A stretch of DNA of 64,000 nt from Paenibacillus brevis (GTDB lineage Bacteria > Bacillota > Bacilli > Paenibacillales > Paenibacillaceae): NCBI RefSeq assembly GCF_018919145.1, contig NZ_JAHLQJ010000012.1:105569-169568 (forward strand), read 5' to 3'. Of the stretch, positions 29,347 through 39,500 are shown piece after piece. A program made the position numbers and the translations under genes. The notes under the pieces were generated by a model. It saw only the letters and a program-made list of their open reading frames with translations. It was not told the origin of the DNA and did not search any database. How positions within the stretch are numbered: position 1 is the stretch's first letter; each line of letters starts with the position of its first letter.

Positions 29347-30057
29347 TCAACTCTTTCGGTACTGAGCCGGACTGACTCCGTATTTATTTTTGAATAGCTT
29401 GCAGAAATAAGAGGGGTTCTCGATCCCGACATATTCAGCAATATCATTTATTTTCATATTGGACTGTGTCAGTAGATGATTGGCCTTGCGCAGTCGATAA
29501 TCCGTCAAGTATTTCGAGAAGTTTTCTCCCGTTTCTTTCTTGAACAAAATACTCAAGTAGCCGGGTGAAAGATACACCTCATTTGCCGCTTCAGACAAGG
29601 AGACGTCCCGCTGGAAATTGTTCTTGATAAACTCCTTCACTTGCTGAATGACTTTGGACTCCTGGGTGACTTGATCCGGCTCTTGATAGGCCTTTTCCTG
29701 GGTAATTTCCTCCATGACCTCCAGAAATTCATCCAGAACCAGCGGCTTCAGCAAATAATTAATCACTCCGAGCTTCATGGCACTGCGCGCATACTCGAAC
29801 TCCCCATAACCGCTGCAAATGACGATTTTCAAGTTCTCCTGAGACTTTCGCGCCATTTTGCACAGTTCGATTCCGTTCATTAAGGGCATCTTGACATCGG
29901 TAAACAAAATATCGATAGCCGTTCTGTTCAGGATTTTTTCGGCTGCCGATCCATTCTCCGCCTCCAGCACCCGGCAAGGGAATTGATATTGATCAATTAA
30001 TTGTTTGATTCCCTCGCGTTCCGTATGTTCATCATCGACTACCAGCACATTCATCAT
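29347..30057 (-). CDS. yesN: YesN-family response regulator with AraC-type DNA-binding domain
   Basis: A 236-residue regulator: a receiver domain with phospho-accepting Asp54 in FTDVKMP, and a C-terminal AraC helix-turn-helix pair at about 135-235 (VSLSEAANEVYLSPGYLSILFKKE and INDIAEYVGIENPSYFCKLFKNKYG). This is shorter than most YesN proteins because the linker is brief. It heads a yesN-yesM pair and probably activates the downstream importer and mannanase genes. Confidence 0.93.
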   Translation of the reverse strand: MMNVLVVDDEHTEREGIKQLIDQYQFPCRVLEAENGSAAEKILNRTAIDILFTDVKMPLMNGIELCKMARKSQENLKIVICSGYGEFEYARSAMKLGVINYLLKPLVLDEFLEVMEEITQEKAYQEPDQVTQESKVIQQVKEFIKNNFQRDVSLSEAANEVYLSPGYLSILFKKETGENFSKYLTDYRLRKANHLLTQSNMKINDIAEYVGIENPSYFCKLFKNKYGVSPAQYRKS

Positions 30058-30160
30058 CCTGCTTCCTCCTCGATTAAATCCTGGTTAAATGAACTTGGGA
30101 CGCCGCCCTGTAACAGATCCGAAGTCAGGGACGGTTTGATAGACATATCGTTGTTATTCA

Positions 30161-30214
30161 GTAAAACGCTTTCAATTCTTTTATATAGTATATTAATATG
30201 ATGTCATTATGTAA
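30161..30214 (-). promoter_or_regulatory. yesN promoter with downstream cre site
   Basis: TTACAT at 30209-30214, a 16-base spacer, TATACT at 30187-30192 on the minus strand. TGAAAGCGTTTTAC at 30161-30174 lies just past the expected start point and matches the strong cre TGAAAGCGTTTTCA at 12 of 14 positions. It places the regulatory pair itself under carbon catabolite repression. Confidence 0.6.
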
Positions 30215-30425
30215 ATAAGACAAAATAATTAGGTCTTGGTATACAAACATGCTTATCCCACTTGCAAGAAGGGCAGATTTATTACTTTATGTCCTTGCCT
30301 TTCCAGCAATAATAATAGAAATGCGGCAATATACCATGATATATCATTCACAAGGAGAATAAATAAGCCATAGCGGCCAATCCCACTGAATAGCTGCGCT
30401 AAATATGTTTCCTAACAACAATACA
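30215..30425. other. Gene-free spacer upstream of yesN
   Basis: AT-rich, no open frame with a ribosome binding site. It lies between the yesN promoter and the terminator of the small gene after trmD. Confidence 0.4.
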
Positions 30426-30456
30426 AGGCACGAACCTGGTTATCAGATTCGTGCCT
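30426..30456 (-). terminator. Terminator-like hairpin after the 49-residue gene
   Basis: Stem AGGCACGAA / TTCGTGCCT with a 13-base loop; on the minus strand TTGTATTGTTGTT follows, which is T-rich rather than a clean run. It lies just past the small gene and probably ends the long ylxM-to-trmD transcript. Confidence 0.6.
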
Positions 30457-30462
30457 CGTTAT

Positions 30463-30612
30463 TTAGTGCCTATTGCTATAGAAGTTTAAAATATCATCCA
30501 CAGTAATCAGGCGTTCTTCCTCCTCCTGAATTGCTGTATCTTTGGAATGTTGCTGCCGGCCATCCAGTGTGGCCTGCACTTGCTCCATTTCGGAGCTGTA
30601 CTCCACATCCAT
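30463..30612 (-). CDS. Small unknown acidic protein after trmD
   Basis: A 49-residue frame with ATG at 30612 and AAGGAGGA spaced seven bases upstream, ending before a terminator-like hairpin. It begins MDVEYSSEMEQVQ and is rich in Glu, Gln and Asp with no membrane segment or cysteine. I do not recognise it. The good ribosome binding site, the stop just before the hairpin and its place 110 bases after trmD argue that it is real. Confidence 0.55.
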   Translation of the reverse strand: MDVEYSSEMEQVQATLDGRQQHSKDTAIQEEEERLITVDDILNFYSNRH

Positions 30613-30721
30613 CTATGCTTCCTCCTTGCTGCCTTGAAATCATGCCTAATTTTATTACCCAACTTTGCATGATATGCAACAACATAAAGAAAGTTGACAG
30701 CTTTCTATGCTTTTACCGAAA

Positions 30722-31468
30722 TTAATGCTCCTCGTTCACTTGCAGCTCCGCTAACCATTTCTGCTCTTTTGGCGAAAGTTCCATCCGCTCCAGCAGATCA
30801 GGGCGTCTAAGCCATGTTCTTCGCAACGCTTCCCGCCGCCGCCAGTCCTCGATGTTGGCATGATGACCGCTGAGTAAAATATCCGGCACCTTCCAGCCCC
30901 GAAATTCTACCGGTCGGGTGTAATGCGGGTACTCCAGCAGTCCTGTGCTGAATGAATCCGTTACCGCGCTTAACTCATTGCCGAGCACGCCGGGCAGAAG
31001 CCGTGTGATACTGTCAATGACGACCATGGCCGGAAGCTCCCCTCCGGTCAGCACGTAATCGCCAATGGACAGCTCGTCCGTCACCAGATGCTCGCGAATC
31101 CGCTCATCATATCCCTCATAGTGTCCGCAAATAAAAATCAGATGTTCTTCACGCGCAAGTTCCTCTGCTTTACGCTGTGTAAAGGTCTCTCCTTGCGGGC
31201 ACATCAAGATAATCCGAGGGACCGTGCCTTGCTCCGTCCGGTCCAGCAAATCCTCAACCGCGCGAAAAATCGGGTCTGGCTTTAGTACCATCCCGCCGCC
31301 GCCGCCATACGGCGTATCATCAACTGTCCCATGCTTATTGCCTGCATATTGACGGAAATTAACGGCTGACAGCGACACAATGCCCTTTTCCTGAGCCTTG
31401 CCTAAGATACTGCTCGTAAATACGCCCTCAAACATTTCCGGAAACAGCGTCAGCACATCCATCCGCAT
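30722..31468 (-). CDS. trmD: tRNA (guanine-N1-)-methyltransferase
   Basis: Methylates G37 of tRNAs reading CNN codons, which prevents +1 frameshifting. The 248-residue protein carries the trefoil-knot motifs [30 protein letters not shown] and [19 protein letters not shown]. It is one base downstream of rimM. In related genomes rplS would follow directly. Confidence 0.97.
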   Translation of the reverse strand: MRMDVLTLFPEMFEGVFTSSILGKAQEKGIVSLSAVNFRQYAGNKHGTVDDTPYGGGGGMVLKPDPIFRAVEDLLDRTEQGTVPRIILMCPQGETFTQRKAEELAREEHLIFICGHYEGYDERIREHLVTDELSIGDYVLTGGELPAMVVIDSITRLLPGVLGNELSAVTDSFSTGLLEYPHYTRPVEFRGWKVPDILLSGHHANIEDWRRREALRRTWLRRPDLLERMELSPKEQKWLAELQVNEEH

Positions 31469-31469
31469 G

Positions 31470-31988
31470 CTACAACAGCCCTTCCATCAAGTGGATCTTG
31501 ACCAGCTTGGATTCAACATCGACATCCAGCACCACATCATCGATGACAGGAATAAGCAGTTCTTGACGATTCGGCATCTTTACAACCCAAACATCATTTG
31601 CCCCGGGACGCAAGATATCTTGAATGACGCCAAGCTCCTTTCCCTCGTCATCAACCACATTGCAGCCGATAATTTCATGGAAATAGTATTCGTTTTCCGG
31701 TAATTCTACACTTTCCTCTTTAGATACCTTTACCTCATATCCCTTGTATTTCTCAACATCGTTAATATTATTGAATTCAGCTAATTGGACGATATACATC
31801 TGTTTATAAGGTCTTGAAGCAGCTACGGTAACCGTAATCTGCTCACCATGCTCCGGATGTATAATAAGCAGCTTCGCCTTTGGCGCAAAGCGCACCTCCG
31901 GGAAATCGGTCTGGAGCCAAATTTTCAGCTCACCGCGAATTCCATGCGTATTAACAATTTTTCCAACTGACAATAATGAATCTGACAT
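31470..31988 (-). CDS. rimM: 16S rRNA processing protein RimM
   Basis: A 172-residue chaperone of 30S maturation that binds S19. The N-terminal RimM domain begins [19 protein letters not shown], and the C-terminal PRC-barrel domain is at about 95-170 ([31 protein letters not shown]). The ATG at 31988 follows GGGAGG; the longer frame upstream has no such site. Confidence 0.95.
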   Translation of the reverse strand: MSDSLLSVGKIVNTHGIRGELKIWLQTDFPEVRFAPKAKLLIIHPEHGEQITVTVAASRPYKQMYIVQLAEFNNINDVEKYKGYEVKVSKEESVELPENEYYFHEIIGCNVVDDEGKELGVIQDILRPGANDVWVVKMPNRQELLIPVIDDVVLDVDVESKLVKIHLMEGLL

Positions 31989-32084
31989 AGTTACCTCCCA
32001 AATACTCTCTAGCTCCGTTTCATTCAGCTTCAGCATGTACGAAAACGGGCTAGGATAATCCTCCTAGCCCGCTTTCGTATATCT

Positions 32085-32315
32085 TTAAGACATGATATCC
32101 ACGGTAACCCGCTTATCCATCTTAACGGCTGCCGATGTCACAACCGTGCGAAGCGCTTTGGCGATTCTTCCCTGCTTACCGATGACCTTCCCTACATCAT
32201 CAGGATGTACGGTCAGTTCATATACAATCAGGTGATCCTTCTCCACAGTCTTCACACGGACATCGTCCGGATGATCAACAAGAGCCTTCGCAATAACGCC
32301 GACTAATTGTTCCAT
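32085..32315 (-). CDS. khpA: KH-domain RNA-binding protein KhpA (YlqC)
   Basis: A 76-residue single KH domain with the GKQGRI form of the GxxG loop. In streptococci KhpA pairs with KhpB (Jag/EloR) to control cell elongation through RNA binding. It sits between rpsP and rimM as in B. subtilis. Confidence 0.95.
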   Translation of the reverse strand: MEQLVGVIAKALVDHPDDVRVKTVEKDHLIVYELTVHPDDVGKVIGKQGRIAKALRTVVTSAAVKMDKRVTVDIMS

Positions 32316-32337
32316 TAGAGACCCTCCGAATCAGCAA

Positions 32338-32610
32338 TTATTTCTGAAGCTTGGACTCATGAAATTTCTTCATAACGCCTGCTTTGCTGAGCAAGTTGCG
32401 AACGGTATCAGATGCTTGTGCACCGTCTTGCAGCCATTTCAACGCTTTCTCTTCGTCGATGTTCACTACTGCCGGTTGTGCAACCGGATTGTAGTAACCA
32501 ATCTCCTCGATAAAACGGCCGTCACGCGGGGAACGGGAATTCGACACCACGATACGATAGAAAGGAGCTTTATGAGCACCCATGCGTTTCAAACGAATAC
32601 GAACTGCCAC
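32338..32610 (-). CDS. rpsP: 30S ribosomal protein S16
   Basis: A 90-residue S16, starting [25 protein letters not shown] at 32610 five bases after AAAGGAGGTGA is the start; a frame three codons longer begins inside the ribosome binding site. Follows ffh and precedes khpA. Confidence 0.97.
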   Translation of the reverse strand: MAVRIRLKRMGAHKAPFYRIVVSNSRSPRDGRFIEEIGYYNPVAQPAVVNIDEEKALKWLQDGAQASDTVRNLLSKAGVMKKFHESKLQK

Positions 32611-32672
32611 GAAATTCACCTCCTTTAAAGAATCAAACTATCATTTATTTCATCCGGTATGCACCAGAAGGC

Positions 32673-34052
32673 TTACCGGAACGGAAATTTCATTCCTTTG
32701 CCCGCCTTTTTGGTGAGCTGCTTCATCATCTTGTTGCCTTTGCCCTTAGGCCCCATCATATCCGAGAACTGCTTCATCATCCGGCGCATTTCATCAAACT
32801 GCTTGATCAGCCGGTTCACATCAGCCAGCGTCGTTCCGCTGCCAGCTGCAATCCGCTTGCGGCGGCTATGATTGATCATATCCGGATTCTGCTTCTCTTC
32901 CTTGGTCATGGAATGCACGATCGCTTCAACGCGGCCCATTTGCTTCTCGTCGACCTTAACGTCTTTCATCTGCTTCATCTTGCCCATGCCAGGGATCATA
33001 TCCATGATCTGGTCAATCGGCCCAAGCTTTTTCACCTGTTCCATCTGCTCCAGGAAATCATCGAACGTGAACTCTGCATTCCGCATTTTGCGTTCCATTT
33101 CCTTGGCTTTCTCGGCGTCGATATTCGATTGGGCCTTCTCAATCAGAGAGAGCATATCCCCCATCCCGAGAATCCGGGAAGCCATCCGCTCCGGATGGAA
33201 CGGCTCCAGAGCATCAATCTTCTCACCGAGCGCGGCGAACTTGATCGGACAGCCCGTAACGGCCTTGACGGATAACGCAGCACCCCCGCGTGTATCTCCG
33301 TCCAGCTTCGTCAGAACAACGCCGGTCAGCGTCAACTGCTGATTAAAGCTCTCCGCAACATTAACCGCATCCTGCCCTGTCATCGCATCGACAACCAGCA
33401 GCACCTCATCCGGATTGGTTACTTCATGGATTTGCCGTAATTCCTCCATCAGCGCTTCATCAACATGCAGGCGGCCTGCCGTATCGATCAAGAGATAATC
33501 ATTGCCGTTATCCTTCGCATGCTGCAAAGCCTGACGTGCAATTTCTACCGGACTATTGCCCTCAGGAAGGGTAAAGACCGGAACCTTGATCTGTTCGCCT
33601 AATACTTGAAGCTGCTTGATCGCTGCCGGACGATAGATATCTCCGGCGACTAGAAGCGGACGATGATTGCCCTTCAGCAAAAGCTTGGCCAGCTTAGCCG
33701 AAGTCGTTGTCTTACCGGCACCTTGCAAGCCTGCCATCATGACAACAGTCGGCGGACGGTTGCTCTTCGCCAGCTTGGCTTGGCTGCCGCCCATCAGCTC
33801 CGTCATTTCCTTGTTTACGATGTCGATGATGACCATGCCTGGTGTAAAGCTGTCCATCACTTCACTGCCTATGGCCTTTTCCTTTACCTTGGCGATGAAT
33901 TCCTTGACCACTTTAAAGTTAACGTCAGCTTCCAGCAGGGCCAGACGCACTTCGCGCATCGCTTCGCTAACATCTTCTTCGGACACCTTGCCTTTTCCGC
34001 GCAGCTTGCTGAATACGTTCTGCAATCTGCTCGTCAAGCCTTCAAATGCCAT
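32673..34052 (-). CDS. ffh: Signal recognition particle protein Ffh
   Basis: A 459-residue SRP54 homologue: N domain (about 1-85), G domain with GLQGAGKTTTSAKLA at about 107, DTAGRL and TKLDGDTRGGAAL, and a Met-rich M domain (about 300-459) that binds signal peptides and 4.5S RNA. It works with FtsY, also in this block. It follows ylxM after 24 bases. Confidence 0.98.
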   Translation of the reverse strand: MAFEGLTSRLQNVFSKLRGKGKVSEEDVSEAMREVRLALLEADVNFKVVKEFIAKVKEKAIGSEVMDSFTPGMVIIDIVNKEMTELMGGSQAKLAKSNRPPTVVMMAGLQGAGKTTTSAKLAKLLLKGNHRPLLVAGDIYRPAAIKQLQVLGEQIKVPVFTLPEGNSPVEIARQALQHAKDNGNDYLLIDTAGRLHVDEALMEELRQIHEVTNPDEVLLVVDAMTGQDAVNVAESFNQQLTLTGVVLTKLDGDTRGGAALSVKAVTGCPIKFAALGEKIDALEPFHPERMASRILGMGDMLSLIEKAQSNIDAEKAKEMERKMRNAEFTFDDFLEQMEQVKKLGPIDQIMDMIPGMGKMKQMKDVKVDEKQMGRVEAIVHSMTKEEKQNPDMINHSRRKRIAAGSGTTLADVNRLIKQFDEMRRMMKQFSDMMGPKGKGNKMMKQLTKKAGKGMKFPFR

Positions 34053-34076
34053 GATCGGATCACCTCCATTGCTTCG

Positions 34077-34430
34077 TTATAGTTCTACTGCCTTGCGCAG
34101 CAGCTCCATTGCCTTTTCTTTATGTAACCCAGTCATTCCACTATCTTGTATCAATTGCCCCACAGAGGTCAACAATTCACTGCGCGCCTCTTCCTTGCGC
34201 AGCAAACCCAGCTTGTCCTCGTAATTCTCCAGCATCTCTTCCGCCCGCTTGATGTGCTCGTACACCGCTTGCCGGCTAATACTGAATTCGGAAGCAATCT
34301 CGCCCAAGGAGAAGTCATCCAGGAAATAATATCTCATAAACGTCTGCTGCTTCTCAGTAAGCAGCTTCTCATAAAAGTCAAACAACAGGTTGATGCGGTT
34401 TGTCTTCTCAAGCCGATTTTCTTGACTCAT
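34077..34430 (-). CDS. ylxM: YlxM family SRP-associated protein
   Basis: A 117-residue sigma-70-region-4-like helix-turn-helix protein (QTFMRYYFLDDFSLGEIASEFSISRQAVYEHIKRAEEML). In streptococci YlxM is an accessory protein of the SRP pathway. Start at 34430 follows GGAGGGGGTG; the longer frame upstream is unsupported. A strong SigA promoter lies 54-82 bases before it. Confidence 0.93.
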   Translation of the reverse strand: MSQENRLEKTNRINLLFDFYEKLLTEKQQTFMRYYFLDDFSLGEIASEFSISRQAVYEHIKRAEEMLENYEDKLGLLRKEEARSELLTSVGQLIQDSGMTGLHKEKAMELLRKAVEL

Positions 34431-34483
34431 CTGGGCACCCCCTCCGTCAAGGAAAAACACTTTACAACGTATCAACGTTCCTT

Positions 34484-34512
34484 ATCATATCGAAATGGGG
34501 TATCAATGTCAA
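34484..34512 (-). promoter_or_regulatory. SigA promoter of the ylxM-ffh-rpsP operon
   Basis: TTGACA at 34507-34512, a 17-base spacer, TATGAT at 34484-34489 on the minus strand, 54 bases before ylxM. The next gene upstream is hlyIII, so this starts a new transcript. Confidence 0.8.
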
Positions 34513-34659
34513 GCATTTTCCCTTAACAGGCTGCAAGAAGAGAGCGCATGTCGTGGCGGGCAACGTGTAAAGTGTGCTTGCGATTGCTGTTGTGTACGAA
34601 TATCACTGATCGGACTAAGCTCCGGCAAGGGAAAAATCCGTTCACAAAGTTACAGCTAC

Positions 34660-34721
34660 ATAAAAAAGCCGCCTTGCTGCCGATTTCTCCGTAGTCAGAA
34701 ACTTGGTTCACCGGAGAAATC
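34660..34721 (-). terminator. Terminator region after the hemolysin-III-like gene
   Basis: On the minus strand GATTTCTCCG (34712-34721 side) pairs with CGGAGAAATC across 20 bases, with an outer GCTGC / GCAGC pair, and GGCGGCTTTTTT follows. The loop is long for an intrinsic terminator. The rest of 34513-34659 shows no gene. Confidence 0.55.
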
Positions 34722-34753
34722 CGCTAACAAAAGCAGCTTATACAATCGCTAGA

Positions 34754-35398
34754 TCAATGCGGAAGCAGGTACAGCAGGATCGCGAAGAAGTGTGTAACAC
34801 TTCCTCCAAGAACAAACAGATGCCAGACCGCATGATGGTACGGGAATGCCCGCCATACATAAAATACGGTTCCCAGCGTGTACATAAGCCCGCCTGTAAT
34901 CAGCAGCGTAATGCCTGTGGCCGGAATCGCCGCACTTAGCGGGCCCCAGGCGATTACAATTAGCCAGCCCATCACGACGTAGAAGATCGTGGACATGAAC
35001 AGGAACCTTTTTGTGAAAAAGGCCTTGAACAGTACGCCAAACAACGCAATTCCCCATACGATGCCGAACAGGCTCCAGCCAAGCGGTCCGCGAACAGCCA
35101 CCAGCATAAATGGAGTGTATGTTCCTGCGATATAGATATAAATGGAGGAGTGGTCGAAGATCTCAAACAGATCCTTCACTTTGCCTTCTTTGAAACTGTG
35201 AACCAGCGTCGAGCTCATATAAAGCAGCAGCATGCTTACACCATAAATCGTAAAGCTGACCACATGCCAGGCCGTACCTTTGATACTAGAAAAGACAATC
35301 AGCAGCACTAGTGCAGCAACACTGAGCAGTGCGCCGATTCCATGAGTGATGGCATTGGCGACTTCTTCTCGCCGCGGGTAAGTATGTGTGTTGGCCAT
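34754..35398 (-). CDS. Hemolysin III family (PAQR) membrane protein
   Basis: A 214-residue protein with seven predicted membrane helices and the family signature residues: EEVANAITHGIGA near the N-terminus, SSTLVHSF, DHSSIYIYIAGTYTPF, and HAVWHLFVLGGSVTHFFA at the C-terminus with the conserved histidines thought to hold zinc. Role unknown; relatives are called hemolysin III or YqfA/TrhA. Not usually found between ftsY and ylxM in B. subtilis, so it is an insertion into that block. Confidence 0.9.
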   Translation of the reverse strand: MANTHTYPRREEVANAITHGIGALLSVAALVLLIVFSSIKGTAWHVVSFTIYGVSMLLLYMSSTLVHSFKEGKVKDLFEIFDHSSIYIYIAGTYTPFMLVAVRGPLGWSLFGIVWGIALFGVLFKAFFTKRFLFMSTIFYVVMGWLIVIAWGPLSAAIPATGITLLITGGLMYTLGTVFYVWRAFPYHHAVWHLFVLGGSVTHFFAILLYLLPH

Positions 35399-35423
35399 CC
35401 TCTACACCTCCTTTAAAAACGAA

Positions 35424-35498
35424 CTTGTTAAAAATGTATGCTCTTGCGCCCATACGCGTGACGGTTATTCCCATAAAGAGGTTTTTTGAACCCGCACG
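35424..35498. repeat. Possible remnant of the dispersed repeat
   Basis: CTTGTTAAAAATG at the left and GAGGTTTTTTGAACCCGCACG at the right resemble the two ends of the repeat family (compare 5293 and 12465), with about 40 unrelated bases between. The match is short and may be chance. Confidence 0.3.
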
Positions 35499-35504
35499 TA
35501 AAGG

Positions 35505-36506
35505 CTACTCCGTCTCCTCGGCTTCCTCGGGATCTTCAGCAATAAGTCCTGCGAATAACCCATGCACAAACTGCTCCGAATCGAACTTTTGCAGGTCTTC
35601 CATTTTCTCGCCGAGACCAACCAGCTTCACCGGCAAGCTCAGCTCCTGACGGATTGCAATAACAATACCGCCCTTCGCCGTACCGTCCAGCTTAGTCAGC
35701 ACCAGCCCGGTGACGCCGCTCTTTTCGCCGAAGAGCTTGGCCTGGCTAAGCGCATTCTGACCAGTTGTAGCATCCAGTACCATCAAGACCTCATGCGGTG
35801 CGCCAGGAATTTCCCGTTGAATGACACGGAAAATCTTGTTCAACTCCTCCATCAGATTCGATTTGTTCTGCAGTCTGCCTGCGGTATCACAAAGCAGTAT
35901 ATCTGCTCCTCGCTGCTTGGCGGCCTGAACGGCGTCGTACATTACCGCTGCCGGATCAGCTCCAGCCTGCTGCTTGATCACTTCGACCCCGACGCGGGTG
36001 CCCCATACTTCCAGTTGTTCAATCGCACCGGCACGGAACGTATCCCCTGCGGCCATGATGACCTTTTTCCCCTGCTGCTTGAAATGATGGGCCAGCTTGC
36101 CGATCGTTGTGGTCTTGCCAACCCCGTTCACCCCGACAAACAAAATCACCGTGATTCCATCCGGGCTCATCGCGATTTCATTGTCTTCATCTCCGCGCAG
36201 CAGCTCCACCAGCTTCTCCGACAGAATCGGCTGCAGCTCCGCCGGATCCTCGATCCGCTGCTTTCTTACTTCGTCGCGCAGCTCTTTAACCAGCTTCATT
36301 ACTGTATTCACGCCGACATCCGCACCGATCAAAATCTCTTCGAGCTCCTCGAAGAATTCCTCATCAATCTTCTTGCGGCGGGTGATCAAGTCGCTGACCT
36401 TTTCGACGAAGCCTTTGCGGCTTTTCTCCAGGCCGTCCTTAAACTGCTTGGTCACCGTCTCTGTTTTCGTAGCAATACTCTCTCTCAGTTTTTTAAAAAA
36501 GCTCAT
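35505..36506 (-). CDS. ftsY: SRP receptor FtsY
   Basis: A 333-residue SRP GTPase receptor at the membrane. A short basic amphipathic N-terminus (MSFFKKLRESI) replaces the long acidic domain of E. coli FtsY; NG domain with GVNGVGKTTTIGKLA at about 133, DTAGRLQNKSNLM and TKLDGTAKGGIVI. The ATG at 36506 follows AGGAGGG; the longer frame runs into smc. It lies 22 bases after smc. Confidence 0.97.
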   Translation of the reverse strand: MSFFKKLRESIATKTETVTKQFKDGLEKSRKGFVEKVSDLITRRKKIDEEFFEELEEILIGADVGVNTVMKLVKELRDEVRKQRIEDPAELQPILSEKLVELLRGDEDNEIAMSPDGITVILFVGVNGVGKTTTIGKLAHHFKQQGKKVIMAAGDTFRAGAIEQLEVWGTRVGVEVIKQQAGADPAAVMYDAVQAAKQRGADILLCDTAGRLQNKSNLMEELNKIFRVIQREIPGAPHEVLMVLDATTGQNALSQAKLFGEKSGVTGLVLTKLDGTAKGGIVIAIRQELSLPVKLVGLGEKMEDLQKFDSEQFVHGLFAGLIAEDPEEAEETE

Positions 36507-36528
36507 GGCTTCCCTCCTGAAATATCCC

Positions 36529-39500
36529 TTAGGCGATTTCCATCGTCTCTTCGTCCTCCAGCTTGACGGACACGAGCTTGGATACACCGCCTTCCTCCAT
36601 CGTTACGCCGTACAGTACATCGGCTTCCTCCATCGTCCCTTTGCGGTGCGTGACCACGATAAACTGGGTCTGCTCGGAGAACTCGCGCAAATATTGAGCA
36701 AAACGCGTCACATTGGCTTCATCAAGCGCCGCCTCGACCTCATCGAGCACACAGAAAGGCACCGGCTTCACCTGCAAAATAGCAAACAACAGCGCCATAG
36801 CTGTAAGCGCCCGTTCTCCACCTGACAGCAGCTGCAAATTCTGCAGCTTCTTGCCTGGCGGCTGGGCCACCACATCGATCCCGGTCTCCAGCAGGTTTTC
36901 CGGATCGATCAGGATCAAATCCGCACGGCCGCCGCCGAACAGCTTGGTGAAGACGATCGAGAATTCCCGGCGAATGGCATCGAAGGTCGTCTTAAAGCGT
37001 TTGGACATTTCATCGTCCATTTCCTTAATCACCTGATAAAGCGTCGTCTTGGCTTCAACAAGGTCGTTCTTCTGCTCGCTAAGGAACTCGTAGCGTTCAT
37101 TTACTCGCTGATATTCCTCAATTGCCCCCAGATTCACCTCGCCAAGCATCGTGATCTGGCGTTTCAGCTCTCGGACATCGTTCTGTGTCTGCGGAACATC
37201 CTCCGGCACTTGATAGAGGACCTTAGCCCGTTCATAGCTAAGCTCGTAATCATCCGCCAGCTTCCGAAGAATATTGTCAAGCTCCACGTCAAGGCGGTTG
37301 GCCTGAATCTCGGTCTGACGAAGCTGCTCCTCAACCGCTCTTAGTGCGATGCGCTGCTCCTTGGTCTCGCTTTCGCCTTCCTCAAGCTTGCGGACCAGGG
37401 AAGCACGGGAAGCCCGTTCCAGTTCCAATTGTTCGCCGGCACGCTCCTTCTTGAGCTTGAAATCATTCAAGTCTTCCCGCTGCGTGACGCTTTGCTCTTC
37501 ATTTTGTTTAAGATCCGCCTCAATGGACTGCATAATGGCGCGATTTTGTTCCAGCTCGCGTCTCATGATCGTGCAATCTTCCTCGGAGCGGCGAAGCTGC
37601 TCACGAACCGAGAAGCATTCCTGATCGAGCTTGCCCTCCTTGACCTTGAGTTCGGTCAATGTATCCTGCAGCTCTTCCTTCGCCGATTCATTCGCCTTGC
37701 GGGCAAATTCAGCTGCATGAATCGACTGGTGAACCTGCTGCTCCTCCTGCTCAAGCTGTACCAGCTTCTGCTCGGCTTCAGCCTTGGCCTTATCAAGGTT
37801 CTCCAACTCTTTCAGATAGTGTCCCTTTTCCTGGCCATACAATTCGAACTGCTCGGACACGTGACGCCATTCGTGATTGAGCTGCTTCAGATCGCCTGCC
37901 ACCGTCTGCTCCTCCGCACGCTTGCGGTCACCCGCTTCACGCAGGCCTTCCAGTCCGCTTTCTGCGCTCTGGAGCTGCTCCCGCACGTCGGCAAGTCCCT
38001 TCTGCAGCTTGTCCAGCATAGATTCGCTCTCGGCGATGTCTGCCGCAAGCTGCTCCAACTGGCGCTTTCTTCCCAGCAGGTTGCTGTTCTTGCGATGCTG
38101 GCTGCCTCCGGTCATCGAACCGCCGGCATTGACCACATCGCCTTCCAGTGTTACGATCCGGAAACGGTATTGGCAGCGTGCCGCCATTTTATTTGCCCGT
38201 TCCAAATCCGTAGCAAACACGACATTCCCCAGCAAACTGCCGACAATATCACCATAGCGCGCTTCAAAACCGACCAGGTCGGCTCCGATGCCCACAAAGC
38301 CATCGGCATCCTCCAGCTGACGCTTATCAGCCGGCGAGATTTGACGCGGTCGTATAACGTCCAGCGGCAAGAATGTAGCGCGTCCCAGCTGACGCTGCTT
38401 CAGAAATGCGATAGCCTGGCGCGAGACGCCTTCATTCTCCATCACGATATGCTGCATAGCCGCGCCAAGCGCAGTTTCCACAGCGATCTCCAGCTTCTCG
38501 GGAACGGTGATCAATTCGGCAACCGCACCATGCACGCCGTGAAGCGCAGATTTGCGGGCTGCCTTAAGCACCTCCTTAACCCCAAGTGCAAAGCCGTCGA
38601 AATCATCATCCATTTCCTTCATCGTGTCTCTTCGGGAAATCAGCGCTTCACGCTTTTGCTCCCACTTGCGGATCCCGTTTCGGCTCTCTTCCACCAGCTT
38701 CTCGAGGGATTGAACCCGCTCGCTCTCGGAGATATATTTCCCGCGCAGGGCAGATATCTCCTCACCGAGTCCGGCAAGTGCTTGCTCAAGCTCCGCCTTC
38801 TTCCCCTTCAAGCGTTCCAGCTCTTCCTGCCATTTGACCCCTTCTTCTTCAGAACGGGTCATCCGGCGCTGTACATCATCCTTCTGCTGCTCGGCATAAC
38901 GGACTTCGTTGCGGGTCTGGGCCATCAGGTTCATAATCTCCAGAAGCTGACCCTTCAGTCCTTCCTCCTGGGCCTGACTGATCCCGCCTGTTACCCCGGC
39001 TAATTTAGCCTCCTCCGCAGAAAGTTGGGTCCGCAGCTCGTTCAACTGCTTCTCGGCAGCTGCAACCTTGGCCGCAAGCTCCTCCATCTCCGATGCACGC
39101 TGAGCATAGCGCTGTTCACTGACCTCCAGGGACTGCCGCAGCTGTTCCCGGTTTTGCACCAGGTTTCTGGCGCGCTCCTTGAGCAGTTCGCCATAGCCTT
39201 CATTCTTCTCATAGCTTTCGCTAAATTCAAGCAATTGACCTTGCAGCTGCTCAATCTTATCCTCAATCTGGCGAAGAGCAAGTCTGTCGCTCTCCAGCCC
39301 GGCATCATGCGCAGACACTACCGTTGACAAGGCGGTCTGATCTTCCTTCAGCCGGTTCAGCTTCGTATTGGCATCGCTCCAGCTCGTATGAATCTGTTCA
39401 ATTTGATGGACATAGAGCGATATTTCTTTATTTTTCAACTGCTCTCGGAGCTCTTTATATTTCAACGCTTTTTCGGATTGATCCTTCAACGGGCCGATTT

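Noticed and set aside
37429..39003. Long open frame on the opposite strand of smc
   Set aside because: It mirrors smc codon bias, lacks a ribosome binding site and recognisable domains, and smc is intact.
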